The notes under the pieces are model-generated. The model was not told the DNA's origin, did not search any database, and saw nothing but the letters and a program-made list of their open reading frames with translations. From Winogradskyella alexanderae (GTDB lineage Bacteria; Bacteroidota; Bacteroidia; Flavobacteriales; Flavobacteriaceae), in the NCBI RefSeq assembly GCF_020166335.1, contig NZ_JAIUJR010000003.1:1-64000 (forward strand): a stretch of 64,000 nt of DNA. Reading direction: 5' to 3'. Made by a program: the position numbers and the translations under genes. Positions 52,876 through 62,157 of this stretch are shown piece by piece. Each line of letters begins with the position of its first letter. The stretch's first letter is position 1.

Positions 52876-52883
52876 TAATTTTG
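52876..52883 (+). promoter_or_regulatory. -7 element of the pepD promoter
   Basis: TAATTTTG fits TAnnTTTG and lies 21 bases upstream of the pepD ATG at 52905. Confidence 0.5.
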
Positions 52884-52904
52884 TAAAACTTAAATTTGAT
52901 AGAT

Positions 52905-54365
52905 ATGAGTGCAGAAATAAGAGCATTAAAACCAAAGGAATTATGGAACAAGTTTGCAGATTTAAATGCTGTACCAAGACCATCCAAAAAGGAGGAACGC
53001 GTCATTAAATTCATGAAAAATTTTGGCGAAAACTTAGGCTTAGAAACTTTAGAGGATGAGGTTGGGAATGTCATAATTAGAAAACCTGCTTCGCCAGGTA
53101 TGGAAGACCGTAAGCCAGTGGTTATGCAGTCGCATTTAGATATGGTGCATCAAAAAAATAACGATACTGTTTTTGATTTTGATACGCAAGGTATAGATAT
53201 GTTTGTTGAAGGTGATTGGATAAAAGCCAGAGGTACAACCTTAGGCGCCGATAATGGTCTTGGAGTGGCTACAATCATGGCCATATTAGAAAGTGATAGT
53301 ATAGCCCATCCACCTCTGGAGGCCTTATTTACGATTGATGAGGAAACTGGTATGACTGGTGCTAAGGGGCTTAAAGGTGGTATTCTAAAAGGTGAAATAC
53401 TTTTAAATCTAGATACTGAGGAAGATGATGAGATTGGTGTTGGTTGTGCAGGAGGAGTAGACGTAACTGCTACCAGAACTTACAATGAAGAACATGTAAC
53501 TGAAAATTATAGTGCTTATAAAATTGAAGTAAAAGGCTTACAGGGTGGCCATTCCGGTATGCAAATACACGAAGGTTTAGGAAATGCCAATAAGATTATG
53601 AATCGATTGTTGCATGTTGTGAATAAAATTGTAAGAGTCGCTGAGATAGATGGGGGAAGTTTGCGTAATGCTATTCCTAGGGAAAGTGTTGCCGTAATAG
53701 TTGTAGATAATAACAAAGAAGCAACCGTGTTGTCAGAAATTGAAGCTTTAGGCCAAACTATAAAGCACGAGTATAAGTCTCTTGAGCCCGAATTAGAAAT
53801 TTTGGTGAGCAAAACAGATTTACCTGAAAAAATGATGGATACTGTAGCGCAAAATCAGTTATTGCACGCCGTTTATGCAGCACACAACGGCGTCTATCGA
53901 ATGAGTCCTGATATTGCGGATTTAGTGGAAACGTCTAATAATATCGCACGTGTTATTGTAAAGGATGGCAACATAAAAATTGGTTGCCTAACAAGAAGCT
54001 CTGTTGAAAGCACAAAAGCTGATTTAGCCAATGCTCTTAGCGCTTCTTTTGAATTAGCGGGATTTTCTGTTGAACTTTCTGGAGATTATCCAGGATGGGC
54101 ACCAAACATGGATTCAGATATTTTAAAGGTTATGGTTCCTATTTACGAACGTCTAAACAATGGCGCCAAACCACATGTTGCTGCCTGTCATGCTGGATTG
54201 GAATGCGGTATACTTGGTACTAATTACCCAGAAATGGATATGATAAGCTTTGGTCCAAACATTAAGGGCGCACACTCACCAGATGAACGTGCACAAATAT
54301 CGTCAGCACAAAAGTATTGGACATTTGTGCTAGAGATATTAGAAAACATACCAAAAGCAAGCTAA
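52905..54365 (+). CDS. pepD: Aminoacyl-histidine dipeptidase PepD (486 aa)
   Basis: This M20 family zinc aminopeptidase hydrolyses Xaa-His and related dipeptides. The metal ligands are visible: MQSHLDMVHQ (about residue 80), GADNGLGVATIMAIL (about 115), TIDEETGMTGAKGL with the catalytic Glu (about 145), and GGHSGMQIHEGLGNA near 214. A C-terminal ACHAGLECGILG and SFGPNIKGAHSPDERAQISS complete the family signature. ATG at 52905 (MSAEIRALKPKELW) is chosen over a TTG at 52896. A TAATTTTG promoter element lies 21 bases upstream. A perfect terminator follows its stop. Confidence 0.95.
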   Translation: MSAEIRALKPKELWNKFADLNAVPRPSKKEERVIKFMKNFGENLGLETLEDEVGNVIIRKPASPGMEDRKPVVMQSHLDMVHQKNNDTVFDFDTQGIDMFVEGDWIKARGTTLGADNGLGVATIMAILESDSIAHPPLEALFTIDEETGMTGAKGLKGGILKGEILLNLDTEEDDEIGVGCAGGVDVTATRTYNEEHVTENYSAYKIEVKGLQGGHSGMQIHEGLGNANKIMNRLLHVVNKIVRVAEIDGGSLRNAIPRESVAVIVVDNNKEATVLSEIEALGQTIKHEYKSLEPELEILVSKTDLPEKMMDTVAQNQLLHAVYAAHNGVYRMSPDIADLVETSNNIARVIVKDGNIKIGCLTRSSVESTKADLANALSASFELAGFSVELSGDYPGWAPNMDSDILKVMVPIYERLNNGAKPHVAACHAGLECGILGTNYPEMDMISFGPNIKGAHSPDERAQISSAQKYWTFVLEILENIPKAS

Positions 54366-54376
54366 AAACAGGGCAT

Positions 54377-54406
54377 AAAAAAAGCAGCGATAAAGCTGCT
54401 TTTTTT
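54377..54406. terminator. Bidirectional terminator between pepD and the PPIase gene
   Basis: AAAAAAAGCAGC (54377-54388) and GCTGCTTTTTTT (54395-54406) form a 12-bp perfect stem around GATAAA. Confidence 0.9.
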
Positions 54407-54417
54407 TCTATTAGATC

Positions 54418-55617
54418 TTAGTTTTTAATACTTACCAATTCAATATCAAATACAAGGTTTGTTCCTCCAGGAATAACGGGTGGTCTTCCAGCATCGCCAT
54501 AACCTAAGTAATAAGGTATAAAGACTCTCGCTTTGTCACCAATCTTCATGTTAAGCATTGCTTCCCTAAATCCAGCAACTAAACTTGCAGTTTCATTGTA
54601 TGGCATTGCAAATGGTGCGTAATAGCCTGCTTTATCTTGGCGCTCGTCGTACTTGCCATTCTTTTCCGCAATTTCTTTCCATGTGGTCCAGAAAAGGGTG
54701 CCGTCTTCAAAATAGCCAGCGCAATCAATATTTACGCTTTGGGTTGGTTCTGGTTTCACACCGTTACTTTCATAGGTAAAAATCATAGCCATTCCAGTTG
54801 GTGAGTCAATTCTACGACCGTCTAAGGCTTCGTTTTTCTTCAACCATTCTTCTTTTGCTTTCATTGCCATTTGTTCAGCCTGTTCTTTAGCTTCTGCTCT
54901 AATAGCCATGAATTTTTCTTCAACTTTTGGCATTTCTTCTTCAAATACCTTCGGTGCATCAAAGAATTTGGCGTCTTTGCCTTTTCTGATAATGTTTACT
55001 TTTTCAATCACCACATCTTCCACAGGCTTATTTCGTCCTGCTACTTTCACGTTAGAAATGGAGTCTTGGACATCAAGTCCAATCACCAATTCTCCAAACA
55101 CAGAATGGCAACTTACACCTGGTTGATCACAAGGTTTTAACTTGCCACTTTGATCATAAATATCACCTCTAGGATAGGGTCTTTCAGTAATAAAAAACTG
55201 ACTGCCATTAGTATTGATACCACCTGCGTTTGCCATGGATAAGATTCCGGGTTTATCATGTCTTAAATCTGGACTAAAATCAGCCACAAATTTATAACCT
55301 GGAGTTCCTGTACCATTACCTAATGGATCTCCACCTTGAATCATAAAGTTGTCCATAACGCGATGAAAGGTTAAACTATCATAGAACGGTTTATTTTTAT
55401 ATTGCTCTTCAACCATAGGATGATTTCCTTCTGCCAATGCTACAAAGTTGGCAACGGTTACAGGTACTTTATCGTAAAAAAGTTTTGCGACCATTGTGCC
55501 TTTTGTAGTTTCGATTTCTGCATAAAGACCATCTTCTAAATCAGGATAACGCTCTTGGCAAGAAATACTTACCAAAACGAGTAATACAACAAACGCTGTA
55601 AGTGTTTTTTTAATCAT
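54418..55617 (-). CDS. Lipoprotein cyclophilin-FKBP fusion peptidyl-prolyl isomerase (399 aa)
   Basis: A lipobox near [12 protein letters not shown] follows a short signal. The first domain (about residues 30-215) is cyclophilin-type: [50 protein letters not shown] and [21 protein letters not shown]. After a helical linker (about 220-285, rich in EE/KA), a FKBP-type domain follows (about 290-399): [66 protein letters not shown] at 55617 replaces a TTG three codons upstream. The start overlaps the 3' end of gldI by 8 bases, so they are one operon. Its envelope folding role is likely. Confidence 0.92.
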   Translation of the reverse strand: MIKKTLTAFVVLLVLVSISCQERYPDLEDGLYAEIETTKGTMVAKLFYDKVPVTVANFVALAEGNHPMVEEQYKNKPFYDSLTFHRVMDNFMIQGGDPLGNGTGTPGYKFVADFSPDLRHDKPGILSMANAGGINTNGSQFFITERPYPRGDIYDQSGKLKPCDQPGVSCHSVFGELVIGLDVQDSISNVKVAGRNKPVEDVVIEKVNIIRKGKDAKFFDAPKVFEEEMPKVEEKFMAIRAEAKEQAEQMAMKAKEEWLKKNEALDGRRIDSPTGMAMIFTYESNGVKPEPTQSVNIDCAGYFEDGTLFWTTWKEIAEKNGKYDERQDKAGYYAPFAMPYNETASLVAGFREAMLNMKIGDKARVFIPYYLGYGDAGRPPVIPGGTNLVFDIELVSIKN

Positions 55618-56143
55618 TGTTTTCAATTATAGTATTTAAGGTTACTTCACAAATTAAAGGAACATTTGTTCCAATTTTATTATCATCGCCATAGTAGCCA
55701 TAAGCTATTTGAGAAGGAAAGATAAAAGTCACGCTTTCCGTGGGCTTCATGAGTTTCAAGCCTTCACGGAGACCTGTAAACAACTCTTCCTTGTCCATGA
55801 CGTAGGTTTTGTTTTCTGATGCGTAGATTTCAGAACCTTCTAAATTTGAAACATTAAAATCAAAATCTATAATATCGCCAAACTGCGGTTGCAAGGTATC
55901 TGCTTCTACTTTACTGGTATAGAAGTACCAAAACCCATTTTCTGATGCAATGTAATCGTGCTCTGGATTATTTTGCATAATGGATTGAATCTTCTTTTCT
56001 TCCAGTGCATTGAGTTTTTTGTTGCGTTCTGCAGACTCTTTTAAGAATGAGCCCGATTTAACCGATACTGGCACACGCGCCTCAGGTGATTTGCAACTAA
56101 AAAATGTTATTAGGATTATTACTATTATAAATAGGTTTTTCAT
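55610..56143 (-). CDS. gldI: Gliding motility-associated FKBP-type PPIase lipoprotein GldI (177 aa)
   Basis: GldI is a periplasmic lipoprotein peptidyl-prolyl isomerase needed for gliding in Flavobacterium johnsoniae. The lipobox [15 protein letters not shown], followed by [30 protein letters not shown], is its characteristic N-terminus. The FKBP core is near residues 85-170 ([65 protein letters not shown]). It overlaps the downstream cyclophilin-FKBP gene and starts with a 4-base ATGA overlap with the DHH phosphoesterase stop upstream. Length and motifs match the family. It links the window to the T9SS/gliding machinery, as do the type B sorting proteins at 1-9657. Confidence 0.93.
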   Translation of the reverse strand: MKNLFIIVIILITFFSCKSPEARVPVSVKSGSFLKESAERNKKLNALEEKKIQSIMQNNPEHDYIASENGFWYFYTSKVEADTLQPQFGDIIDFDFNVSNLEGSEIYASENKTYVMDKEELFTGLREGLKLMKPTESVTFIFPSQIAYGYYGDDNKIGTNVPLICEVTLNTIIENND

Positions 56144-57162
56144 TTTTGGGACAATTGTGATTTATACTGTGGTAATATACTAATAAATTTATCAACTGTC
56201 TCTTCAAGAGTACTTTGACTCCTGCCACCAGCAGCATTAGTGTGACCTCCTCCGTTAAAATGAGCACGTGCAAATTCATTCACGGAAAATTCGCCTTTAC
56301 TTCTGAAAGAAATCTTTACTATACCTTCTGCCTTATTTTCAATGAAAATTGCGGCAAATATTATGCCTTTCAGAGAGAGACCGTAATTTACAAATCCCTC
56401 AGTATCGCCTTTTTTAAAATTGAAACTATCCAATTCTGCTTGAGACAAGCTGATGTAAGCTGTTCGCAACTCAGGAACAACCTTTAAATTTTGCATGGCT
56501 CTGCCCAATAATTGCAATCTGCTGTAACTATTGGTATCGTAAACATTGTTGTGAATCTCGGCATTATTGGCGCCTTTATCAATTAGGTCTGCAACTACAT
56601 GATGTGTTCTGCTTGTTGTTGACGGAAACCTGAACGAACCGGTATCTGTCATTATGCCTGTGTATAAACATGTCGCAATGGTTGCATCTATAGCATCTAA
56701 ATTACCCATCATTTCAATGAAATTATAAACCATTTCACTTGTCGAGGACATGCTAACATCTGAGTAGGTATATTTGGCATAATCATCAGGTTGTTGGTGA
56801 TGGTCTATCATAACTTTGATGGCATCAGATGCCTCAATTAAATCTCCGTAATTGTCACCAGCTCTATGCAATGCGTTAAAATCTAATGTAAAAATGACAG
56901 ATGCTCGGTTAATCAATGAAGCAGTAACTTCTGGCTGGTTTTCATATTTTAAAACCGTTTCATCACCTGGTAGCCATTTTATAAAATCGGGATAGTCGTT
57001 AGGTGCAATAACCACAACGTCATGCTTACATTTTAAGAGATAGTGGTACAGGCCTAAGGTCGAGCCCATGGCATCTCCATCGGGATTTTTGTGTGGTACA
57101 ATTACAATATTGCTGGGCTTGCCTAAAAGTGATTTTATTTCTGAAATAGCACCTGTAATCAT
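56140..57162 (-). CDS. nrnA: DHH-family phosphoesterase, NrnA-like oligoribonuclease/pAp phosphatase (340 aa)
   Basis: The N-terminal DHH domain shows IVPHKNPDGDAMGSTLGLYHYL (about residues 20-42), TLDFNALHRAGDNYG (about 90) and VMIDHHQQPDDYAKYTYSD (about 117), giving the catalytic DHH motif. The C-terminal DHHA1 domain has the HFNGGGHTNAAGGRS motif near 310. NrnA-type enzymes degrade short RNA oligonucleotides and 3'-phosphoadenosine-5'-phosphate. It is the first gene of the nrnA-gldI-PPIase operon and the ATGA overlap with gldI implies translational coupling. The ATG at 57162 yields the standard N-terminus. No unusual residues were noted. Confidence 0.92.
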   Translation of the reverse strand: MITGAISEIKSLLGKPSNIVIVPHKNPDGDAMGSTLGLYHYLLKCKHDVVVIAPNDYPDFIKWLPGDETVLKYENQPEVTASLINRASVIFTLDFNALHRAGDNYGDLIEASDAIKVMIDHHQQPDDYAKYTYSDVSMSSTSEMVYNFIEMMGNLDAIDATIATCLYTGIMTDTGSFRFPSTTSRTHHVVADLIDKGANNAEIHNNVYDTNSYSRLQLLGRAMQNLKVVPELRTAYISLSQAELDSFNFKKGDTEGFVNYGLSLKGIIFAAIFIENKAEGIVKISFRSKGEFSVNEFARAHFNGGGHTNAAGGRSQSTLEETVDKFISILPQYKSQLSQK

Positions 57163-57244
57163 AGTTGACGAAGATACGATTTTTTACAATCTAAGAACGG
57201 AATTTATGATTTTGAAATGATAAAGATTTATTAAAATTAGAGAC

Positions 57245-57274
57245 TTGATAAATTAAAGAAATACATTACTTTTG
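57245..57274 (+). promoter_or_regulatory. Promoter of ndk
   Basis: TTG (57245-57247), 19-base spacer, TACTTTTG (57267-57274): an exact match to the Bacteroidota -33/-7 consensus. The ATG is at 57298, leaving a leader of about 17-20 bases. Confidence 0.75.
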
Positions 57275-57297
57275 CACCACATTTTAAAAAACATTAC

Positions 57298-57717
57298 ATG
57301 GCAACTAACAGAACATTTACAATGTTAAAGCCAGATGCTGTTGAAAAAGGACACATTGGCGCAATTTTAGAAAAAATAACGGCTTCAGGCTTTAGAATAG
57401 TAGCAATGAAGCTTACGCAAATGACAAAGGCGGATGCACAGGAGTTTTATGCAATACATAAGGAACGTCCATTTTTTGGAGAATTGGTAGAATACATGAC
57501 AAGAGGTCCAATTGTTGCAGCAATTTTGGAGAAAGAAAATGCGGTTGAAGATTTTAGAACATTAATTGGAGCGACTAATCCAGCTGAGGCAGCTGAGGGA
57601 ACGATACGTAAATTGTATGCGGCTTCTATTGGCGAAAATGCCGTACACGGAAGTGATAGTGATGACAACGCTGCTATAGAAGGGGCATTTCATTTCTCGG
57701 GTAGAGAGATGTTTTAA
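57298..57717 (+). CDS. ndk: Nucleoside-diphosphate kinase (139 aa)
   Basis: Ndk exchanges phosphate between NTPs and NDPs. The N-terminus [24 protein letters not shown], the middle [23 protein letters not shown], and [18 protein letters not shown] are signature elements. The catalytic histidine is in [13 protein letters not shown] (about residue 115), with the conserved phospho-His HGSDS. The length (139) is usual. A well-formed promoter (TTG-N19-TACTTTTG) lies just upstream and an imperfect hairpin plus T-run follows the stop. The neighbours (nrnA operon, FecR-CHASE2-TIR pair) are unrelated to it, and it is transcribed on its own. Confidence 0.97.
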   Translation: MATNRTFTMLKPDAVEKGHIGAILEKITASGFRIVAMKLTQMTKADAQEFYAIHKERPFFGELVEYMTRGPIVAAILEKENAVEDFRTLIGATNPAEAAEGTIRKLYAASIGENAVHGSDSDDNAAIEGAFHFSGREMF

Positions 57718-57736
57718 ACAAAAAATTATAAGATTT

Positions 57737-57768
57737 AAGAAGGCCATCAGAATTGATGGTCTTTTTTT
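57737..57768 (+). terminator. Terminator of ndk
   Basis: GGCCATC and GATGGTC with flanking A/T pairs give a 12-bp stem with two G-U pairs and a six-base loop, followed by a T-run. Confidence 0.7.
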
Positions 57769-58059
57769 ATGCCTGTTAATCATTATTTTGACTCTGCATA
57801 AATTAATTCATAATTAATATGTTAAATAAAAATTTAAAACTCACAGTTTTTAGTTCTTCTTTGTATGTCTTGTTTTTCAAGGACCAATCTGATGTATTTA
57901 TGCCAACTTCTTTAAGAACATAAATAAACCTTTATATAAATATTTAGAAATTATAAGGGCACAAAAAAGGCTAGCTTTTGTTTAATCTTTTGATAATCAA
58001 GAGAATATTTTTGTACCTTTAATGAGCTACGAAAACTAACTAACTCAATTTCAAATACT
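57769..58059. promoter_or_regulatory. Intergenic leader with -7 element of the FecR/CHASE2-TIR operon
   Basis: This ~290-base AT-rich gap contains no gene-like frame. TATTTTTG at 58007-58014 fits the -7 element and lies 45 bases before the ATG at 58060; no good -33 TTG at 19-21 bases was found. The stretch may hold further regulation. Confidence 0.45.
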
Positions 58060-59250
58060 ATGAAAACTAAATCAACAAAACACATTAGTTATATAAGTTT
58101 AAGAACAGATCTCTTATTTCTGTGTTTTATTTTGTTTCCTATCGCATGCTTTCCGCAATTTCAAATAGTTGGTATGCAAGTTAATACAAATTCGGGATGG
58201 CAAAAATCAAATCAAGCACATTTAACCATTCTTGAGCCTGGAAAACAAGCATATACGGGTAATGTAGTTATTGATTATGCTAAGAAATATCCATCAGGTA
58301 CAACATTTACGACACATGCAAATACATCCATTTCGGTTTTTTATAAAGGACAGACTCAGATTATGCATCCTAATTCTACCCTAAAGGTAATAGTAGACAA
58401 TAGTGGGATCAAAGCACAGACTTTAAAAGGTACTGTACAACATGCACTGAACGATGTTAAAAATAAAGTTGGTTTTTACAGAGCAGGTAACGGATATACT
58501 TGGGCTCATGCTGAGGGTACACAATTTACAGTTGAAGCGGCAGGTAATAAGAGCAAGGCTGTCAGAATTTCAACTTCAGAAGGTCGTGTTATAATTACAG
58601 ATGAAGTTCCGGTATCTATTAATCAGGCTGCAGTTACTCAAGGAGGTGGGCGTGAAGGTCATCGGGATTTAAAGGCGGTTGTAAGAACAAGTCATACAGC
58701 AGGTCAACAATATACTACAGGTTCAAATGCGCAACCAATCAGATATGCTACTTATGAAGAGGCAATTATGGCATTTGAAAGAGAAGTCATTAAACTTGAA
58801 GCAACTGGCATGGCTTATTATGAAGAATTGGCGGACAGTTATACGCTTATTGGTGAGCTTTACCTCGATTTAGGATGGTTTGATAATGCTATTTCCCCAT
58901 TGAATAAGGCTGTCGAGTATACAAATCTTGCAGATCCAGACGATATTTTAATACTCGATTCTATATTATATCTGGCTGAAGCTTATTTAAATTCAAGCGA
59001 TAATATTAATAGAAATACTGGATATAATATAACAACAGAACTGATTAATGGATTAATACCAGAGCTTAATAGCTACATAGAGCAATACAATTATGCCAAT
59101 CAGATGCAAGATGAAGATTGGGCGTGGGATCTTTGTTATGATTTGGTTGATATTAATGAGTATTTAGGCTGGTCTTATATGTTGTTAAATAATATCGATA
59201 AAGCCAATGAGTTTTATGTTTGGGCAGATACATACAAAAGCAGACTGTAA
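58060..59250 (+). CDS. FecR-like/TPR secreted protein (396 aa)
   Basis: A signal sequence (about residues 15-33, LLFLCFILFPIACFPQ) is followed by a FecR-like beta-helical domain (about 60-185): FTTHANTSISVFYKG, NSTLKVIVDNSGIKAQTLKGTVQHAL, WAHAEGTQFTVEAA, ISTSEGRVIITDEVP. From about residue 245 to the end the protein is helical and TPR-like (YEEELADSYTLIGELYLDLGWFDNAISPLNKAVEY; DILILDSILYLAEAYLN). Membrane FecR domains sense or bind ligands, and FecR-type proteins commonly sit beside CHASE2 genes in other bacteria. Seven bases separate its stop from the CHASE2-TIR gene, so the two are co-transcribed. It would lie in the periplasm or outside, relaying to the TIR partner. Confidence 0.8.
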   Translation: MKTKSTKHISYISLRTDLLFLCFILFPIACFPQFQIVGMQVNTNSGWQKSNQAHLTILEPGKQAYTGNVVIDYAKKYPSGTTFTTHANTSISVFYKGQTQIMHPNSTLKVIVDNSGIKAQTLKGTVQHALNDVKNKVGFYRAGNGYTWAHAEGTQFTVEAAGNKSKAVRISTSEGRVIITDEVPVSINQAAVTQGGGREGHRDLKAVVRTSHTAGQQYTTGSNAQPIRYATYEEAIMAFEREVIKLEATGMAYYEELADSYTLIGELYLDLGWFDNAISPLNKAVEYTNLADPDDILILDSILYLAEAYLNSSDNINRNTGYNITTELINGLIPELNSYIEQYNYANQMQDEDWAWDLCYDLVDINEYLGWSYMLLNNIDKANEFYVWADTYKSRL

Positions 59251-59257
59251 CTAAGAT

Positions 59258-60853
59258 ATGAAAATTTTCACGTTAAAACGTCTTGCTGTTTACTTGGCAA
59301 CATTCGTAATTATTCTTTTAACCTTAATTCTCGCAACTAGTTTTTGGAAAAGTTGGGATTATTCACTTTACAAAACTGTATATATTGACAAAGAATCTGT
59401 TGCAGAAAAACTTTCTCAAAATATTGCAATAGTCAATATTGAACGTCCTGATTTAGATAGTAAAAGTGCATCACTTGCAGAGTTTAGAAAACGAATAATT
59501 TCATTCTTAAATACGGTTGGTGAATATGAAAACACAAAAAATGAAGATCCTGAAGCTATAATTTTAGATGTTGCATTTTCAAGTGATACCATAAAACTCA
59601 AAGAATTAGAGGTAGCGCTTAAAGAACTTAAGGATAGAAGGATTAAGGTCTATGCTGTCTACAGTTTAAAAGAATATTTTAATAATATTCCAATTTTTGA
59701 GGCTAATGACGCTCAACAAGCACAAGTTTTATATGATAGCATTTTAGAAGGTGGAAGACTACACTCTGGATTTGAGATAGTTGATGGTTTAATTTCATAT
59801 CCTTCAGATATATTTTTAAAAGGCGCTTTTAAAGATTCAATTCAGATAGAATCTATTATAAAGCGAGTTGCTTTAGATGATGGTAATACCAAATTCACAA
59901 AAGAGTTTCAGAATTTAACTACGCCTTTTGGCCCAATTGAAGCCATGCAAGAGCGAACTTATCAATTTCAAAATTCTGAGAGTGATTCATCTTTAGGTAC
60001 ATTTGAGCCATCATTAAATACAGACGATAAGTTTGTTTTTGTAGGCGATCTTACGCATGATTTTGAAACTAATATGGCTACACCAAGAACTTATTTTTTA
60101 GCATGGGCTTTAAATGAAGAGATTGTAACAGACCGTATTGCTAAACAACCTATTACCAATCTATCAATAATTATTGGACAAACCCTTTTCTTTAGCTTGT
60201 TCACGGTTTTGATTTTTGCGTTGTTATTTAAATACCTTAAGAGATTGCAAACCAAACCAAAGATACTAGCCCTGTTGGCCTTTTCCATTACATTATTATT
60301 CTTAATAGTTTATGGTCTATTGGTTTATGCCTTTGGAAAAGTTATCCCAATAGGATTAACCATTATGGCAATGGCCTTGGTAGCAATTCTGAGTTGGAGA
60401 TTTGCTCATAAGTTTCTTGTAACTGGAGTTGCAGAAGGTTCTGAAAAATATGATGTTTTCATCAGTTACTCTCATGGTAATAGTGATTGGGTAAAAAAGA
60501 ATGTTTTTGAGCCATTGAATGAATTTCGAAAACCTAATGGGGATAAGCTAAGTATTTTCTTTGATGTAAAAAGCATTGGTATAGGAGAGCCATTTACCGC
60601 TAAGTATATGTGGGGAATTGTTGATTCTAAGGTCTTTATACCTGTTATGTCTGAGGAATATTATGGTAAAAACCACTGCAAGAATGAAATGGATCTTGCC
60701 TATAAAAGATTTGTGGAAGAGTTAATAGATATTAAGCCTATTGTTTTTTCATTTGAATGTGTACCGGATATCTACACACATATGAATTTTTTAGATATTA
60801 ATGTTATACCTGATTTTATTAATAAGATTAAAGAAGACCTTTCAAACAAATAG
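59258..60853 (+). CDS. CHASE2-transmembrane-TIR domain protein (531 aa)
   Basis: One N-terminal membrane segment (residues ~9-31), an extracytoplasmic CHASE2-like domain (~45-295, including AIVNIERPDLDSK, EAIILDVAFSSD, FVFVGDLTHDFETNMATPRTYFLAWALNEEI), three more segments (~302-325, ~334-356, ~361-383) and a cytoplasmic TIR domain (~397-531) are visible. The TIR begins KYDVFISYSHGNSDWVKKNVF; the helix motif MSEEYYGKNHCKNEMDLAYK fits the S-x-x-Y...C-x-x-E pattern, placing the putative catalytic glutamate at E477. NADase activity is established for many TIR domains but not for this protein. CHASE2 normally precedes kinases or cyclases, so fusion to TIR is unusual. It pairs with the FecR/TPR gene. 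Confidence 0.85.
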   Translation: MKIFTLKRLAVYLATFVIILLTLILATSFWKSWDYSLYKTVYIDKESVAEKLSQNIAIVNIERPDLDSKSASLAEFRKRIISFLNTVGEYENTKNEDPEAIILDVAFSSDTIKLKELEVALKELKDRRIKVYAVYSLKEYFNNIPIFEANDAQQAQVLYDSILEGGRLHSGFEIVDGLISYPSDIFLKGAFKDSIQIESIIKRVALDDGNTKFTKEFQNLTTPFGPIEAMQERTYQFQNSESDSSLGTFEPSLNTDDKFVFVGDLTHDFETNMATPRTYFLAWALNEEIVTDRIAKQPITNLSIIIGQTLFFSLFTVLIFALLFKYLKRLQTKPKILALLAFSITLLFLIVYGLLVYAFGKVIPIGLTIMAMALVAILSWRFAHKFLVTGVAEGSEKYDVFISYSHGNSDWVKKNVFEPLNEFRKPNGDKLSIFFDVKSIGIGEPFTAKYMWGIVDSKVFIPVMSEEYYGKNHCKNEMDLAYKRFVEELIDIKPIVFSFECVPDIYTHMNFLDINVIPDFINKIKEDLSNK

Positions 60854-60866
60854 TTATTTTAAGGTA

Positions 60867-61520
60867 TTATTTTTTGTCTTTAAGTAAATACTCAACAATA
60901 ACCCTTGCGGCCACTTTACTTCCTAATAAAGACCTATGAAATCCATCTGGTCCATAGTATTGAAAATTGTCAGTTCGGTCAAAATATGCTTTCCAAACTT
61001 CACCAACAGGTAGGAGTATAGCGTCATTAAGTTGTGCAGCGTCTCTATGATTTTTAATTACACCATCATAGGTGTGGTAATAGGTTTGTGAAGGCCATAC
61101 CATATAATAACAAAGTTTAGTATTACTTTTTTCACAAAGTTGTTTATAATCTTTACCAGATTCTATAAGCATTTGCCTGCCTTCATTTTGAGATGATGGC
61201 CCTTGTTGTACAATGACATAGTCGTATTTGTTTTTTGCTATTAGTTTTTGCACTTTGCCTTCAGCCCAGTGGTCTACAATGGCATAATTTGGTTTTGCTA
61301 CTAGGTCATACTTTAACCTAATACCATGGGTTTTTGCATTTTGTTTTACAAGTTCTGGTAAATTGTTATAGTAAGTGAGGCTGTTACCTACAAATAATAT
61401 TGAAACACCTTTCTTATGAACGGCATTAGCTTGCCCAAAAAGTATTCCTACAAACAAAACATAACATAAAAGGATGCCTGCTAGTCTTAGTGTGCTATTA
61501 TCGTTTCCAAGTGCCACCAT
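60867..61520 (-). CDS. SGNH/GDSL-type hydrolase (217 aa)
   Basis: After a hydrophobic N-terminus (about residues 13-33, probably signal or membrane anchor), VSILFVGNSLTYYNNLPELVKQ holds the GDSL-like block I (GNSL). YDYVIVQQGPSSQ is block II/III-like, and YYGPDGFHRSLLGSKVAARVI near 188-208 supplies the Asp-x-x-His of block V. Such esterases/lipases or carbohydrate deacetylases act on ester bonds outside the cytoplasm. The catalytic Ser would be about S46. It converges with the CHASE2-TIR gene, leaving 13 bases. No operon partner is evident; substrate unknown. Confidence 0.8.
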   Translation of the reverse strand: MVALGNDNSTLRLAGILLCYVLFVGILFGQANAVHKKGVSILFVGNSLTYYNNLPELVKQNAKTHGIRLKYDLVAKPNYAIVDHWAEGKVQKLIAKNKYDYVIVQQGPSSQNEGRQMLIESGKDYKQLCEKSNTKLCYYMVWPSQTYYHTYDGVIKNHRDAAQLNDAILLPVGEVWKAYFDRTDNFQYYGPDGFHRSLLGSKVAARVIVEYLLKDKK

Positions 61521-61744
61521 AGCGATAGTTTGGATTATCTTTTTTAACCTCTAATAAGCAAAATTCGCAAACAAAACCCCACGCTTTAGGCTGTTTGTAT
61601 TGGATCCTAAACATGGTAGGAAAGTCTTTATTACAAATTTCACACTATTTAATTCTCAAGATTCCAGTGTATTTAAATGCCGTTTTTGGTTGTGTTTTGA
61701 CACATAAATATACTCATGTTGGCCTAGGAAACTGAAGAAAACGT
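61521..61744. other. Intergenic gap, no feature seen
   Basis: 224 bases without gene-like frame, hairpin or clear promoter element. Confidence 0.35.
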
Positions 61745-62131
61745 TTAGTTTATCAAATCTTCTGTAATTATAAGCTTGTATTCAAACCGATTTACAGTAG
61801 GCTCATCCAATTCCCATAAATCGTCCTCCAGAGGATCTTGTTCGTATACATAAATGAAGTTGTCATTTTCATTTCTGTAGAGTTTTATGGTGTTGAAAAC
61901 AAATGCCTCAGAAGGTGCAACTGCATTTGCCTCAGAGTTTAATGTACTACCTATTGTTGTAAGTGATTGACTTGGGATATCAATAAAACTTCCCGAATCA
62001 TTGAGTAACAAAAGGTCTGAATTTGTTGTATTGTCAATGATGTAGGTGGTTTCAAAACCAGTGGTAATATCGTCTTCGCATTGCATCGCCAGAAAAAGTG
62101 GCAGTAGCAACAGTAATATGTGTTTTTTCAT
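61745..62131 (-). CDS. Small lipoprotein of unknown function (128 aa)
   Basis: Lipoprotein signal MKKHILLLLLPLFLAMQCEDD (Cys about 18, followed by EDD, compatible with outer-membrane sorting). The remainder is a beta-rich domain beginning TTYIIDNTTNSDLLLLNDSGSFIDIPSQSLTTIG, with conserved-looking alternating hydrophobic residues, and ends LITEDLIN. No family is recognised. It lies 26 bases downstream of another small lipoprotein with a similar signal (LVAFQCES), and both share the ...QCE lipobox, so they may be co-transcribed and derived from one another or exported together. Confidence 0.6.
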   Translation of the reverse strand: MKKHILLLLLPLFLAMQCEDDITTGFETTYIIDNTTNSDLLLLNDSGSFIDIPSQSLTTIGSTLNSEANAVAPSEAFVFNTIKLYRNENDNFIYVYEQDPLEDDLWELDEPTVNRFEYKLIITEDLIN

Positions 62132-62157
62132 AGTTAGCTATTAAAAAAATCAAGTGC

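Noticed and set aside
60867..61520. The SGNH hydrolase as third part of the FecR/CHASE2-TIR system
   Set aside because: It is on the opposite strand and convergent, with its own signal; there is no evidence of joint transcription.
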